64,000 nucleotides of DNA, taken from positions 1 to 64,000 of the forward strand of contig NC_033645.1 of the NCBI RefSeq assembly GCF_001540865.1, read 5' to 3'. The notes beneath the pieces are model-generated. The model did not search any database. It had not been told where the DNA came from and saw nothing but the letters and a program-made list of their open reading frames with translations. The position numbers were made by a program, and so were the translations under genes. Of the stretch, positions 12,001 through 24,720 are shown piece after piece (the first letter of the stretch is position 1; the number at the start of each line of letters is the position of its first letter). This DNA is from Ananas comosus. Its lineage: Eukaryota; Streptophyta; Magnoliopsida; Poales; Bromeliaceae.

Positions 12001-15000
12001 AGGCCAAGAAACTACGCAAGCAAACTACTTACAATGAGGAGCCTGCAAAAGAAGCAGAAGAAAGTGCGGGGACATCTACTTCTGAGAACATCAATTGGGC
12101 TTCAAATGAGCTACTGGATTTTGTGGCGCACATGAAAGATGGCGATCGATCTGCACTATCACAGTTTGATGTTCAAGCCCTTCTACTCGAGTATATTAAA
12201 CAAAAGAACCTCCGCGATCCTCGTCGAAAGAGTCAGATTGTTTGTGATTCACTGCTACAGAATCTATTTGGCAAACCAAGAGTCGGGCATTTCGAAATGC
12301 TGAAGCTTCTAGAATCACACTTTCTCACGAATGAGGCCTCACCGGTGGACACGGATGAGAACCAGGGAGGGGTTGTAGATCCTGATCCAAATCAGGTGGC
12401 TGCTGAAGGAAGCAGCGGTGGATCGACAATGGTTGGTTCAGATAAAAGACGGAAATCACGTAAAAGGTCTGAGAGAGGACCACAAACCAACCTTGATGAG
12501 TATGCGGCAATAGATGTCCACAACATTAATTTACTCTACTTGCGTCGCAATCTAGTGGAGGAGTTGGCAGACGATATTGATACATTTGATGAGAAAGTTG
12601 TTGGGTCGTTTGTGAGAATAAGGATATCTGGTACGGGACAGAGACAAGATATATATCGCCTAGTACAAGTTGTTGGTATGATGCCTACCCATGCCAAGGT
12701 TTCTTCTCTGGCTTTCTTCTAAATACCAGAGCTAAACATTTAAGCTTTTTTGCAGGAACTGGTAAGGCAGCAGGGAAATATAAAAGTGGAAAAAGGATGA
12801 CAGATGTAACTGTGGAGATATTAAATTTAGACAAAAAGGAGTCTATAACTATTGATATCCTGTCAAATCAGGATTTCACTGAGGTGATGAAGATTCTTTG
12901 TAAAATGTTTTTGATTTCCCTTTCTATCTGCTGTGGGATATCTGTTTATGAGATTATGATATTTGGTTACAACAGATGCTTGGTGGTTTAAAATGTTATG
13001 AATACTGCTGCAGAACAGCTAAAAGTGATCTTTGTTTTCAGAATATTTTCTAGTGTGCAAGAAATACACTGTTGCAATTTTTTTTTATATCCAAATTGCA
13101 TGGAATATTTTTTGCTGGGCTCGAGTTGGCCATTTAACGCTGCCTGAACCATGCCTAATGCCTATGTGCATCACGTATCTGGGAGCTTAATGTTGATACT
13201 TATATTTCATATCTTAGTAACATTTTGGCCAGGTTTTGACTTAATCTCCTTTACTGGAAAATGAAAATGAATTAGCAACATGATAGGTGCCTTCTGTTTT
13301 GCTTTTCTGTATAATCATGATATATTTGGAGTTTGTGGGTATCAAACCGAAACACATTGGGAAGTAGTAAAAAATTTATCTTATATAAATAATGACTTGA
13401 TCTAATGCCTATTTTCTTTGATTTCAAAAAAAAAATTTCCTTGCCTTTTCTCTGATTCCCTGATGTTCTGATTCTAGGAGGAATGCAAGCGCTTAAGGCA
13501 AAGCATAAAGTGTGGATTTATTGGACGGCTGACTGTGGTAACATGTCTAGCATATTTTGTTTTTGTTATTAGATTTGATACCATGCTGCAAAATATCTGA
13601 AAAAGCTTATATTTCAGGGAGAGGTGCAGGAGAAATCGAGGATTCTACAACCTGTGAAAGTCAGTGATGTAAGTACAGTTTTATCTACTTTTTAGTTCAA
13701 CTGCTACCTGTTAATTCATGTTTTTGTATTTGCTTCTGATGCTTGTGGCACTTGTGCAGTGGATCGAAAGTGAGAAGTTACGACTTAGTCATCTCCGTGA
13801 TCGTGCAAGTGACATGGGCAAGAGAAAAGAATATCCTTCAAAACAATTAGCTATATTGCAGTGCTAAATTTATTGTAGGGTGGTATGAGAATAGGCTCCA
13901 TGTGATGTTTTTATCTCTTAAGTATAATCTTTATTCAAATATCACTGTTACATATTTCACTAATTTGTTTTCCATCTCATTTTTCATCTTTCCCCCATGT
14001 CTGGGAGTATGGGGGACTATGGGGCACTCTGCTTTCTATCATGGCTATTTTTGTTTAATACTGATCGACAAGTAGGAGTAACTTCTCTCAGTGAGGTAAA
14101 TAAAGATAAAGGATGCTAAATGTTTAGTGCAATGATTATGGAAATGTAAATGAATATGGCTTGGTTAAGTTAGTCGAAGTTGTCAATATCAATCGATTCT
14201 TAGAAGTTTATTGCTGTTTGCATAGCTGTATCAATTTAGCGTCACTCTATAGGACCAGGCATTCATGCTATCAATTGATGAAAAGTGACATTGTACATGA
14301 ACCTTCTCATTTCTAAAGAACAGAAAAAAAAAATTATAGTGCAATCGCCTTCATGTAATCCTTAATAACATCTCACGCTTAGAGAATGTGTTGAAAAGCT
14401 GCAGCTTCTGAGCACTCCTGAAGAGCGTATCCGTAGGCTTAATGAAATACCAGAAATTCATGTTGACCCTAAAATGGATCCAGACTATGAGTCACCCGAG
14501 GAAGTAGAAGCTGATGAGAAAAGAGGTATGTTATAACTAAATTATGTTGGGCATTATTTGTTATTATTGTTATTAATTCTTATCATATGTTTGTAATTTG
14601 TGCAGATAGCTTTAATAGACGAAGAGATTTCTTCCTTAGAAGAGGAAAAGAGTTACCATCGCCTATTTCCAGTGAAAGCCGGGTCGGTGCACGGAGAAAT
14701 TCAAAATTCAACTGGGAATCCAACAGAACGACATCAACTGAAGTAGAATCACCTACTACCTTGATTGATAAAGCAAATGAATATTCTGGAGATAAAGATT
14801 TTCACCAAACAAGTAATTTGGAAACTCCAAAGTCTGGTGTAGATAAAAACATTGTAGAGGTTAATTTGAACAATAAGCAACATGGACAATTATCCAGTAC
14901 CCTTACTCAAACTCCAGCTACTGGGGCCTCGACACCATTGAATATCAATGAATCAGAAAAGATCTGGCACTATGTAGACCCATCCGGGAAAATCCAAGGC

Positions 15001-18000
15001 CCTTTTTCAATGATCCAGCTGAGAAAGTGGAACACAACTGGGTATTTCCCACCTAACTTGAGGATATGGAAAAATTCTGAGCGGCAAGAGGACTGTATTT
15101 TGCTGAGCGATGCTCTTGCAGGGAAGTTTGAAAAGGATTTATCAGAGTTGGAACCTCAGCGTAGCAGCTCTTCTCAATCTAATGTTGTTACGACAAAGAG
15201 CATCTTGGAAGGTGGCTTAAGAGGAGTTAATAATCAAAGCAATGAAAGCTACTCTGCTACTGGTGTTAATGAGCTGGCAAAAGTTGAAAGGGTTGGATTC
15301 ACTTCGAGTGCAGGGGAAGCATCAAAGGATGCTAATAGTAATAACTCTTTAAGGCAATGGCAAGGCCAGACTGATCCGAGGTCACTGGTTCTTTCCCCTA
15401 GGGCTCCATATGCATCACAACCGTACCAATCTGTCCAACCAGGATATGCCTCATCGGATCAGTTGGCAAGTAATTTAAGAAACTTGGTGGCTCTTCCTCA
15501 GCATTCAAGTAATTTGAATGTTTCAGTTGTTCAAGGGTCTACTATTAAGCAGCCGGCTATTGGAGAACCACAAAGCATTGGCAATCCACAAAATCAAAGT
15601 AAAATAGACGGCCCTGGTAATATTTATGCATCATCTCTTGATAAAGATCCTGAGTTGCCACCTAGGGATGAAAGGCTTGCTGTTAGTGGCGTTTCAAATG
15701 TTGATTCTGTTGTTGGTCCTGCATTTGGATATTTGTCTGTGCCTTCTTCTGTCTCTCTTCAAGGTGATTCTCTGAATAGAAGTTCAACTCTTTTGGCTGA
15801 AGGTATGCCTTAAATCACTGAAATGGGGGCTTATTGTTGAATGTTAATTATTTACATATACATCTTTGCAAAATTGTTAATTCATTTATATGTATCTGCC
15901 TGTAAAATATGAATTTCCATATATGCCCATTCTGAAACTTCTCACATATATGCCCTTGTATTTATGAAAAGCGACTTGCCCCTCTCTTAAAATTTAGGTA
16001 AAGACGCACAAAGCTTACAAGAAATATGAAGCATTTTGAATTGGGTAGCCAACCGTTCATAATTTTGATTTACTACCCAACCTTTCAATTTGTTTGATTT
16101 GTGTCAATAAACGGTACCTTGACTTCAAAATTTAGGCTAATTACTTTAATGCAAGGATTAAAGTGCTTATAGGCACGGGTTGTATCCACTGTGCCGTATC
16201 GTGCCGGCAAGAAATCGGCACGATATAGCCCTGTGCCCACGGCACAACTCAAAACCCTCTATTCTTGAAATGAGTAAGTCATTTTCTCAATGCACTTCAA
16301 AAGATTTGATAAAAATACATAGTAAATAATTGGCATATTTTGTTGCTAAAAAAAGTAAATATTTCATGTCATTACGTGTCGGCACACATATATTTTTTAT
16401 GACCGGCACGGTACGGTACGGCCCGGTACGTACCGTGCCGGCAAGTTTCCGGCACGACCTCATGCCATGGCACTTAAATCCTTACTTTAATGAATATATA
16501 GTTGCGAGAATTGTATGAAATATGCCAACCATATTTGTAAAGATAAATGGCGCATTCAAATTTTGAAGTCGTAGTGCTGTTGACCGATTAAAGTCAAACA
16601 AATTGAAAGGTTGGGTAGTAATATTAAAATTTTGAAAGATTGGGTTGCCAAATCAAAATGGTCCATGGTTCAAGTAAGTTCTATACGTTTTTACCAGAAA
16701 CTTATAACAGAAACTAACTTTCCCTGTGAATTGAATGACTTCTCAACTTCAACGGTATTTTGTAATGAACTACACTTTCGAGGGCAATTTTATGGGGGTG
16801 TATGTGTGAGCAGATGAATGTAGAATCTCCTATAATAGAATCTCTACTTCTATATTTTTCCACTATGACTCAAATATTCATCCTTACACAGCAGATTCGG
16901 TGGACAACAGAATGGGTTCTTTCTTTAATTCACATACAGGATCTACTCCAGCACCAGATAATGCCATTTCTGAAGCTGGTCAATCGACTGTCCACCATCT
17001 CAGAGAATCTAGTATTGACCCAATTGTTGGATCTATTGTATTGCATTCCTCAAATTGTCTCTAAGGATACTTTTCACTAACAGGATTTTGTTCTCTTTCA
17101 GGTTTAAAAGAAAATTTTGTTGATACAAACCCTACATATCCACCGGCTGAGCCTCTATCAGAAAAGAGCAATGCGCAACAGCCAGAATCGAGCTTCTCAA
17201 TTCCTCAGCCTGTAATGAATCCTTGTAACTTTGTCGCACCAAACGCAATCAACATTCAACAGCAGATGGCTTTGCAAACTACAACTATGCAATCAGGAAA
17301 TACGCCTACTGAACCCACGCTTCCCCCCAATTCTAATTTTATGCCTACAGCTAATACTCAGAACGTTGGATGGGCAATGCTCCCACAAAATGGAAATGCT
17401 AGTTCAGCACAAGCTCAGGGAAACAACAATATGAACTATGGAGCACCGATGCAAGGAAACCCTAATATGGTCGGGCTAGTTCCAGGTCAGGCCAATATGA
17501 ACATGGCTTGGGGAACTCCAGCACAGGGTGTCACAAATTTCAACAACATGGGTTTAGCTCCACCATTACCACCAGGTCCACCACCTCAGACAAATACAAT
17601 GGTGACCACAGGTTGGGTTGCTCCACCTAGTCAGGGAAGTAACCAGGCCATGAATATGGCCTGGGTTCCGCAGGGCCAGGGGAGTGCTAACCCAACTACC
17701 TTTTGGACACCCGCAATGCAGGGAAATCCAGCGAACACTTGGGGGGCATTTCCGCAGGGAAACACAAACCCTTTTCCTATGTGGATACCACCAACAATGG
17801 GAAACCCTAATCACAACATCGGTTGGGCAGCTCCACCGCAGGGGAATAATATGGTTCCAAATCCTAGTAGTGTGAGTGGACAAGGAAATATGAATATGAA
17901 TTGGAACCAACCAAATGCCAACCCTAGCAACTGGGGTACTCAACAAGCTACCGACAGTGGAGCTAGGGCTCCGTGGAATATGGCACCGGCACAGCTGGGG

Positions 18001-18087
18001 CATAGAGCAGGAGTATGCAAATACCATGAGTATGGGCACTGCAAGAAAGGGGCTTCTTGTAATTATCTTCATCCACCAAAAAATTAG
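5499..18087 (+). CDS. NERD: NERD-type chromatin protein with PHD, SWIB, Plus-3, GYF and CCCH domains
   Basis: Exons: 5499-7159, 7280-7359, 10662-10849, 11655-12675, 12756-12883, 13478-13537, 13618-13668, 13760-13830, 14377-14525, 14606-15802, (16895-17011 optional), 17102-18087. Phases agree throughout and give 1863 residues, or 1902 with the optional exon. The start is the first in-frame ATG. Residues 1-535 are an acidic repeat region. A Cys-rich PHD and extended zinc region follows (about 538-640), then SWIB (790-875), Plus-3 (929-1060), GYF (1255-1310, WHYVDPSG..GPF), a long Asn/Gln/Met/Pro-rich tail and a C-terminal C-x7-C-x5-C-x3-H finger. This order matches Arabidopsis CCCH19/NERD and CCCH44. 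NERD is known to bind histone H3 and AGO2 and to act in siRNA-dependent DNA methylation; the same role here is inferred. It acts in the nucleus. Intron 2 carries a palindrome, intron 8 is AT-AC, and intron 10 holds nested MITEs. Confidence 0.9.
6674..6844 (+). repeat. 39-bp coding minisatellite (13-residue acidic repeat)
   Basis: More than four tandem units of 39 bp, each encoding EEEDAAASADxAx, lie in exon 1 of the NERD-like gene. The units differ by a few bases. Upstream (6240-6500) a looser repeat of about 20 residues built on ETVEEEAANMNEV also recurs. The repeat also appears inverted at 8479-8649 as part of the palindrome. Confidence 0.85.
7964..8956 (-). pseudogene. Inverted partial copy of NERD-like exons 1 and 2
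   Basis: 8164-8956 is the inverted copy of the 3' 793 bases of exon 1. 7964-8043 is the inverted copy of exon 2, with the same splice sites on the minus strand. It has no start codon region and no downstream exons, so it cannot make the protein. It is the right arm of the palindrome. If the palindrome is an artefact, this copy does not exist in the genome. Confidence 0.8.
8958..10661. other. Remainder of intron 2 of the NERD-like gene
   Basis: After the N and a (TA)n tract of about 43 bases, the sequence is ordinary AT-rich intron up to the TTTGGCAG acceptor before 10662. I see no gene or clear mobile element in it. The true intron probably joins the (TA)n near 7672 to this segment. Confidence 0.6.
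13831..14376 (+). other. U12-type AT-AC intron (intron 8 of the NERD-like gene)
   Basis: The 5' splice site reads ATATCCTT, the exact minor-spliceosome consensus. The intron ends TCTCAC, and TCCTTAAT at 14359-14366 matches the U12 branch-site consensus, with its A about 11 bases before the acceptor. Joining 13830 to 14377 keeps the frame and gives the family-conserved KELRECVEKLQLL. No GT-AG pair nearby gives that junction. The intron is 546 bp. Confidence 0.9.
15996..16696. mobile_element. MITE (ACCTTTC family), copy 1, split by a nested MITE
   Basis: The left arm begins 'aggtaaagacgcacaaag' and carries 'tactacccaacctttcaa'. The right arm is its inverse: 'ttgaaaggttgggtagta' and 'gttctatacgttttta'. 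It sits in intron 10 of the NERD-like gene. A second element interrupts it at 16152-16484. Relatives are at 29685, 42311, 53424 and 63332. It has no ORF of its own. Confidence 0.7.
16152..16484. mobile_element. Nested MITE with CAAGGATT ends and duplicated CTTTAATG target
   Basis: The ends are inverted: CAAGGATTAAAGTGC on the left and GCACTTAAATCCTTA on the right. The host MITE sequence TTACTTTAATG appears on both sides (16141-16151 and 16482-16492), a target duplication of 8-11 bp that overlaps the terminal bases. This length fits a Mutator- or hAT-type element. The body is rich in GGCACGG/CCGTGCC palindromes. Confidence 0.7.
16895..17011 (+). other. Possible cassette exon of the NERD-like gene
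   Basis: After a TTACACAGCAG acceptor, an open frame in the correct phase encodes an acidic, Ser/Thr-rich stretch starting SVDNRMGSFFNS. Using the donor A|GTATTG at 17012 gives a 117-base exon, a multiple of three, so inclusion or skipping both keep the frame into 17102. Another donor after 16978 is also possible. Coding style supports it, but without transcripts it stays tentative. Confidence 0.4.
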
Positions 18088-20220
18088 GGAGCAGTAAAAG
18101 CGATCTGGTTTCTTTTCTTTATCTCCCTACTCTTAATTTCCCTTACATTTCGTTGTTGTACAGTTTATGTTTTTTCACTTTGGTAGGTCTGCAAAACCAT
18201 AAAAGCTTGAGATCTGTGGTTTATCAGGCCATGTAGAACTTTTGCAGGCAAATGGTGCATATGCAGCCTTCAATTCCGCTGCATGTTTTTGGGTTTAATT
18301 GGCTTCTAACTCCTCATACTGAAATTTATAAAATGTTTCATCTGGATGTAGATTTTTTTTTTCTTTTTCTTTTTCCAGGTATTATATCGTATTCATTAGA
18401 TCTTTTTTCTTTTTTTTTTTTTTTTTGCAAAATCACATTGGTTTTTCTAATTCATGGATTTTCTCTGGAAATTCACAAGGTATGCATAGTGGGATGTATC
18501 ATAACAGCTTAGTCATCTGCAGAGTTGTTGGGTTGGGCGGTTCTTAGGTGTTATAACTCTGCTTCGTTTGCATTCTGGATGGCTTTCATTTAGGCCTTGT
18601 GCGGTTACCTTTGTCTCAATGCTTATCAAATGTGTCCAGGTGGGTTTCTTGAGGGAAAAAAAAAAAGTTTTGGTGGATGTGTCTGACAAAGATGCATCCT
18701 TCCCATTGTTGGATATCACTCTGCCTAAATCTTAAAGCGCAGTGGGGAGATATATGACGGTGGGGAGGGGTGTGTCTATAAAAGACACGTCTGATAGAAG
18801 TTCTCTGTTTGCCGAGCCCATCTGCTGTTTGCAGCTGCATTGAATTTTGTTTGAAGCGAGAAAAAGAAAGAAGAAGAATTGTGTAGCCAATCAAGGCCTT
18901 ACAATTATATATATTTTTGTCCAATAGATCTTTTCTTGTGATTCTGAACCTATCATATCCTGTACTAATTGTGGATATCAGAAGAAGTTTTGGGAGCTGC
19001 AACGTAACTACCCATGTTTGAGCCGAGTTTTGTATGGACGAGTGTTGCATTTGGGTGTATCATTTGCCGCACGTATTTTAGTTCATATCACTATGATTCT
19101 ATTCTAGTTTGTTATGATCCGTGGGGTACCGCGGCCTGAACCGTCCGAAAATGTCTCCATCACTATGCGACTTTGCTTTGAGTTATGTTAAATTCAATAA
19201 ATCATTATTTGCGTTAAGAGTGTCAAACTGCAATGCACACTGGTGAGTTGTGAGTTTGCTCTATATCCTGAGGATTGGCATTTTATTCTCCACAGCTAGT
19301 AACTCATCCCTTCTCTGCGATGCATATGTTTTGTTTTTGTTCTTTCTACACCGAGCAGGTGCAATTGAATGTGTATTTTTTATTTTTGGTCTTTTCGTTT
19401 CTTTTCATATAATTCTAGTTGTTTCCAATGTCATTATGTTTTATATGCATATACAAATTGGCGCTTCTGTGAATACTTTCATGTGAATAGCCCTCTTGGG
19501 TTCTGCATAAACGTATGCAGTTAAAATTAAGGAGCCTATTTCGTGCCTATTAAGTGTGCCTGTTTAAAAAATAAAACACTCAAAGGGGCCGTTTGGTTGG
19601 ATACAGTTTTAAATAGGATGCAATTAGAGATGCATAAAATTGAATATATATTTAATCTGTTTCTAGTTGAAAGCCGCATTTATAAATTTCAAAATTTTAT
19701 ACAGAAAATGGTTGAGAAACTTTCTTTAAAAAAAAAAAATAAAAATAAGGTATGGTTGCTCCTAGGTTGAGTTACTCGGTTACTCTCTTCAATTGTTGCA
19801 TTACTACATTCAATTTGGTCCTAAATCGAATTGTAGCAGTTGGACCTTCACTGGTAGATCCAAGTAAGACATTTTTACCACTGCCATATTTAAAATTGGA
19901 GCAAACCTGACAATTTTTTTTCTTTTTTCGGATTCCGTGCCTTTATTATTATAATAACTTGAAATGCACCTAACCAAACAGCCCTTCAGAACAATATTGG
20001 TTTAGCTGCCATAGTAAAGGATCTTTACAAGCTTCATAAAGATGTACACTGTCGCCAAACTAACTAGAACTCAAAAGGTCTAGCATTTTTATTGTGCCTG
20101 AATTGGAAACACAATATACAATTAATCAAGAAGACCTCTGAATTTTGGAGAAACATCACCTATGGAGACTCGGAAACTGAGCTTTTTTGTAACACCAGAG
20201 GATGGAGAAAAATACCATTC
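18088..20220. other. Intergenic region between convergent genes
   Basis: This holds the 3' UTRs of the NERD-like gene (from the left) and the DUF726 gene (from the right), T-rich tracts at 18350-18430, and one MITE (19584-19986). I see no coding exon in it. Confidence 0.6.
19584..19986. mobile_element. GGGCCGTTTGGTT-type MITE
   Basis: The left end is GGGCCGTTTGGTTGG and the right end ACCTAACCAAACAGCCCTT, inverted over about 13 bases. The element is about 400 bp, AT-rich, with no ORF. These termini are common in plant hAT or PIF/Harbinger MITEs. The flanks do not show a decisive target duplication, so the superfamily is left open. Confidence 0.6.
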
Positions 20221-23200
20221 TTACGATGCAAGTTGTTGGAGGATTTTGCTGGCAGCTTGAAGGTACGCAGAATGACCGTCGACCAAATTAGAAACATCAA
20301 CCTAACATCACAAAAGAGTGAGCATAATTTGCATCAACATAGAAAGAATGGTTCAGAAAAACAAAAATGCAGCCAGCAATAGTGGATTACATTTTCTACC
20401 CCAGGGACTTCGACTGCTTGAATTCCAGCCAAACCTTGGGTCATCAGACTGTACATGAAAGATTTTCAAATTTGATAAGGCTGTAAGAATCGAATATCAC
20501 GGTGAAAATGTGCATATACTTTACCTTGCGCGAAAAGTTAGCCCAAGTATCCAGTCATTCGTCGAGAAAACGTTCACAAACTTCCCAGCAACTATCTGAA
20601 GGTTAGAGAGGAAAAAAAGGAGCATGAATATCAATTGTTTGCTTACTTCAGAACTTCATGTTGGACATAATTGGACTAATGAAAACTTTTCCCAGCAACC
20701 ACTCTGTGCCCTTTAAAACATAAAAATCTCTAAACGTCGCTCTTTAAAATTTCTAAACCGAAAAGGCTTCAAAAACTTTCATGATTGGGAAACATAAAAA
20801 ACTTCAAACCTTGCATAGATTATTCACCAGCCAAAAACAGCACCTTGAACAGGAACAAAATTCGAAAAAGAGGACAATTTATCAAATGAGAAAAGCATAA
20901 GAAGTGGCGAAAATGCTTTATTTTCAAAAACAAAGAATATTCAAAATAGTTGAACATCATGTGTAATTTGAATTGGAAAAAGAGAAAGTGCCATGATACA
21001 TCTTGTAACTGTTCCTATATTTCAAGAGGCATAATAGAACTTGAGAGTACCTTTCTTGCACTCTCCCATTGGTCGGCTTTCAGTGGTATTGGTGCACCTA
21101 AAAGAACAACCTTCTCTATAATTCCCTCTGCACAATCACTACATTAGATTTGTTGGTTAACTAAAATTGCTAAACTGAGAAAAAAGATTACACGTGTTAG
21201 AAATCACCATTATCTTTTGATTTAGCTAACTGTTGCAGACATTCAAATATAACTCGTGCTCCTAGTGAAAAGCCAACAAGCGTCACTGGCCTGAAAAAGT
21301 GCACAGTGATTCAAGAGTCAAAAAGAAAATGACTTAGAAAATATTCAAATAAATTTAAATAATCACTTACCTGTTACCCTGTAAACCCTTCAAAAGAGCT
21401 TCAGCAAGAAGCTTCCCTGCTTTATCTGATCTGAGGAGTAGGAAATAGAGTAAGCAAAACTTGGCAGTAAGTTTAGTACCCATTGGGAGATAAGCATGTT
21501 TTAAATAACACTAGAGCCGATTATTGTTGCACCTATCAATAGCAATCGACCATTTGCTATCGATGAAATCAGTAGCTGAAAGTAATGCCGTTGGCCAAGC
21601 TATTGCAGACACGAGAGTGCTTAACACAGTCATCATGGCTCCTTGCCTCATTAACTCCGTAGTGAGTGCTACATGGGAAGCAGCATTGTCAGCAAATGGC
21701 AATCTAGCATACTAGCACTATTTTAGTATTTAAGCAATGGGCTCTAATATTAACTGAGCATAAACTATTATGTATAGAATCTGATCAAGTCTACACCTAA
21801 AAACAGTTTCTACAAGAAAATATGAAGGGCTTGTTTGGCTGTAACTGGAGCTTCCACAGAGGTGTTGTATGACTAGAGCTGCCCAAATGAGCACTCACAA
21901 CATTTTCATTAGAATCTCCTTCGCAACTTCTCGCAAAAGAAGAAGCAAAAACTTTAAATTGGAAGTTCTTCTTTTAGAACCAAAAAGCTCATTTTAGCTT
22001 TCAAGTACAGCAAAAACTCCAAAAGCTGTTAGCCAAACACCTAGTTTTTGTATGCTTCTACTGCCTCAAGTAGAGAAGTTGTTCCACAAGGCCAAACAAA
22101 TACAAAATCCAGCAAATTACTTGAAGTGAACCATTCTTGGGTCGCAGTGCTTAGTGCAATCAAATTCTTCGATTCCCACTGAAGAGCATACCTGACAAAC
22201 ACAATTAAGCATTTCATGATGAAGAAAAAAGTGACAATAGGCTTAATCTTTGAGAAGCAAGAATCATTGCTGAGTGTGATGTACCTCTCAGAGTTAACCT
22301 CAATTTGTTCCCAGGGGTCTACGTAGTCTTTCTCCTCACAGACAAACCCAGAAACAAAAATACTAACTGCTAGGCGCTGAAAAAGAAGAAACATTAGTTG
22401 CTCATGGAATTCAAGATGGCAGAAGTCCTAAGCTATCTAAATCCCAGTACACTTAAAAATGCGAGAGAAAAAATATTACTCACACCCTGGTTGTGGTTTT
22501 CTCCAATGTTTTTGAACTCAAACTCTTCAATGCTTCCAATTCTTTTAGCCATTTTGGTCCCTGAAAGTCCAGCTCCAGCAGCTGTTTTCGCATGTTAATG
22601 AACTGTCATCTAAAGTGCATATGCGTAACCAATATGCATAAAATCATCTCTTGGTTGTCATTCTGACCAAGTTATCTACATAGCACTGTATGCTTCTTTC
22701 TATATATCCAATACAAGAATTATGTATGAAATAATACTGAAGATCTCACGATACTAAGGCCTTTTTTAGATGTCAGAATAAGATATCCAATGGTAACATA
22801 TTTGGTATGAAGATTTTCTAGTGTGATTGGAAGCTAGGAGTTTGATTTTTGCTCCTTGAAAGGTTTTGACTTTTAGGATAGCATATTTCATCAATAAGGT
22901 GATTTATCTTATTTCGAAAAAAATGACTTGAAATCTGAATATTATATCCATTCTATATATTTGATCCCGCTCCTCATCTACTAAATACAACATGCTTCTT
23001 GAGTAATTGAAGAGATATATTCCGAATAAGATATTCATGCATCCAAACTGGGTGTAAGAGTGGAAGACCCTCCAAGAGAGATAGGACACACGAAAAGAAT
23101 TTGAAAGAAAAGAAAGAATCTATACAATCTCATGAATCCCCAACCCATGATGAGTACGGAGCACTCCCTTGAGGGCATCTCGGCAAATTTGAGGGTGTGG

Positions 23201-24402
23201 CCTGCATTGAAGCTAATGCGTTGGGATAATGGGGCCTGCTACTAGGACCTAGTCACCAACATGCTTGCCGATAGCATCCCCGCCAACACGGCTCACTGCC
23301 TCGATTGCGATATCCACTAGTTCGAGCACATGTAAGCCACCATTGTCATCCTCGACAAAGTCATCTACTGTGCCGAATATGGTGCATGAGACAAATTCAT
23401 ACATCGAGTGTAAGGCATAACTGATACAATTTTTATTTTTGATAGAAAGCTTGCAGACTCTTTCTTTTTAGAGAGAAAGCCCACAAGCTTCTTTTTTCTT
23501 TCCCCTTTTTTTCTCGAGAGAGATGAGTACGCTAGAGACCACCACAGTTCCCCAATGAAAAAAAGGTTCAATAATAAATTACAATAATTGAGCCTTTTTT
23601 CCAGTACTTCTACTTAAATATTTCCAAAGTACTCTACATTGTCAAAATCATAGTTAGTAGCTTGAATTTTCGTGAGGTTCACTGCTTGAAACATAGGAAT
23701 CTGGCATCAGTTGGTGGCAATCAACAATAAAAGGATGCAATTATAAATATGAAATGGAAGTAGAACTATTAGAAGATGCAACAGCAAAAATGAAGCAGCA
23801 AAAGATGAATGAAAAGATAATAAGTATCTAGATTTGGAGAAAAAAGAAACCAAAGATTACTGTAATCAAGCTATCTATTGTACTTTGAGAACATCATTTC
23901 ATATATGTTTAATGATTGATAAATAGTTCAGTTGCCAGCAGCTAATAGATCTAGAATAAAAAACCAAATTCATACCTCCAAATGATGCAGCAACAGCTAC
24001 AGAGCCAGTAACTGATCCTGCAGCACCTGCGGCTGTTGCAAATCCACCAGCTCCAATAAATGGGACTAGGGTTCCTAAAGTGGGAGCTAGTGCACTAAAT
24101 CCTGCGGCAATTGCTGGAGCAGCAAGACCTGTTAAGGAAAACAGAATAAAAAGGATGCCATGATCATTCTCACTAAGATTTTTCTTGTTCAGAAAGTTGG
24201 TCATTCTACGAAGGCTTATATTCTGCAAAATCATCCATTAATTTAAATACCCCAGTAAAACAATCTGAATTTCAATATATATCCCTTGAAATGCAGTTTC
24301 TAACAAAATAATCTTATCTTAACTTTCGAGGTTATCCAATTCAGGTGAGGAAGTAGGTTTTGCATTAGAAAAGGCTTGAAGGAACATTTTGGTAAGAAAT
24401 GA

Positions 24403-24443
<41 letters not shown>

Positions 24444-24670
24444 GAACTAGGCTACTATTCTATTAATAGCACCAAGTCATTGGTGCTGCCAAGTTTTTGG
24501 CCATTGGATTAAGTGATGTGCAGTTAGGATGATGTGGGCCCCCTAGGGTTGAGTGGGTGGTTGGTTGAATAGTATAATCTAACGGGTAAAAATAATCAAA
24601 GGGGTTAATCTAACGGCAGAAAACTTGATAGGACCAACTACTTGGTGCTATCGATAGCATAGCAGCCGGA

Positions 24671-24720
<50 letters not shown>

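Noticed and set aside
17566..18072. Minus-strand frame of 168 codons
   Set aside because: It is antisense to the Asn/Gln/Pro-rich last exon of the NERD-like gene, which is in phase with the CCCH finger.
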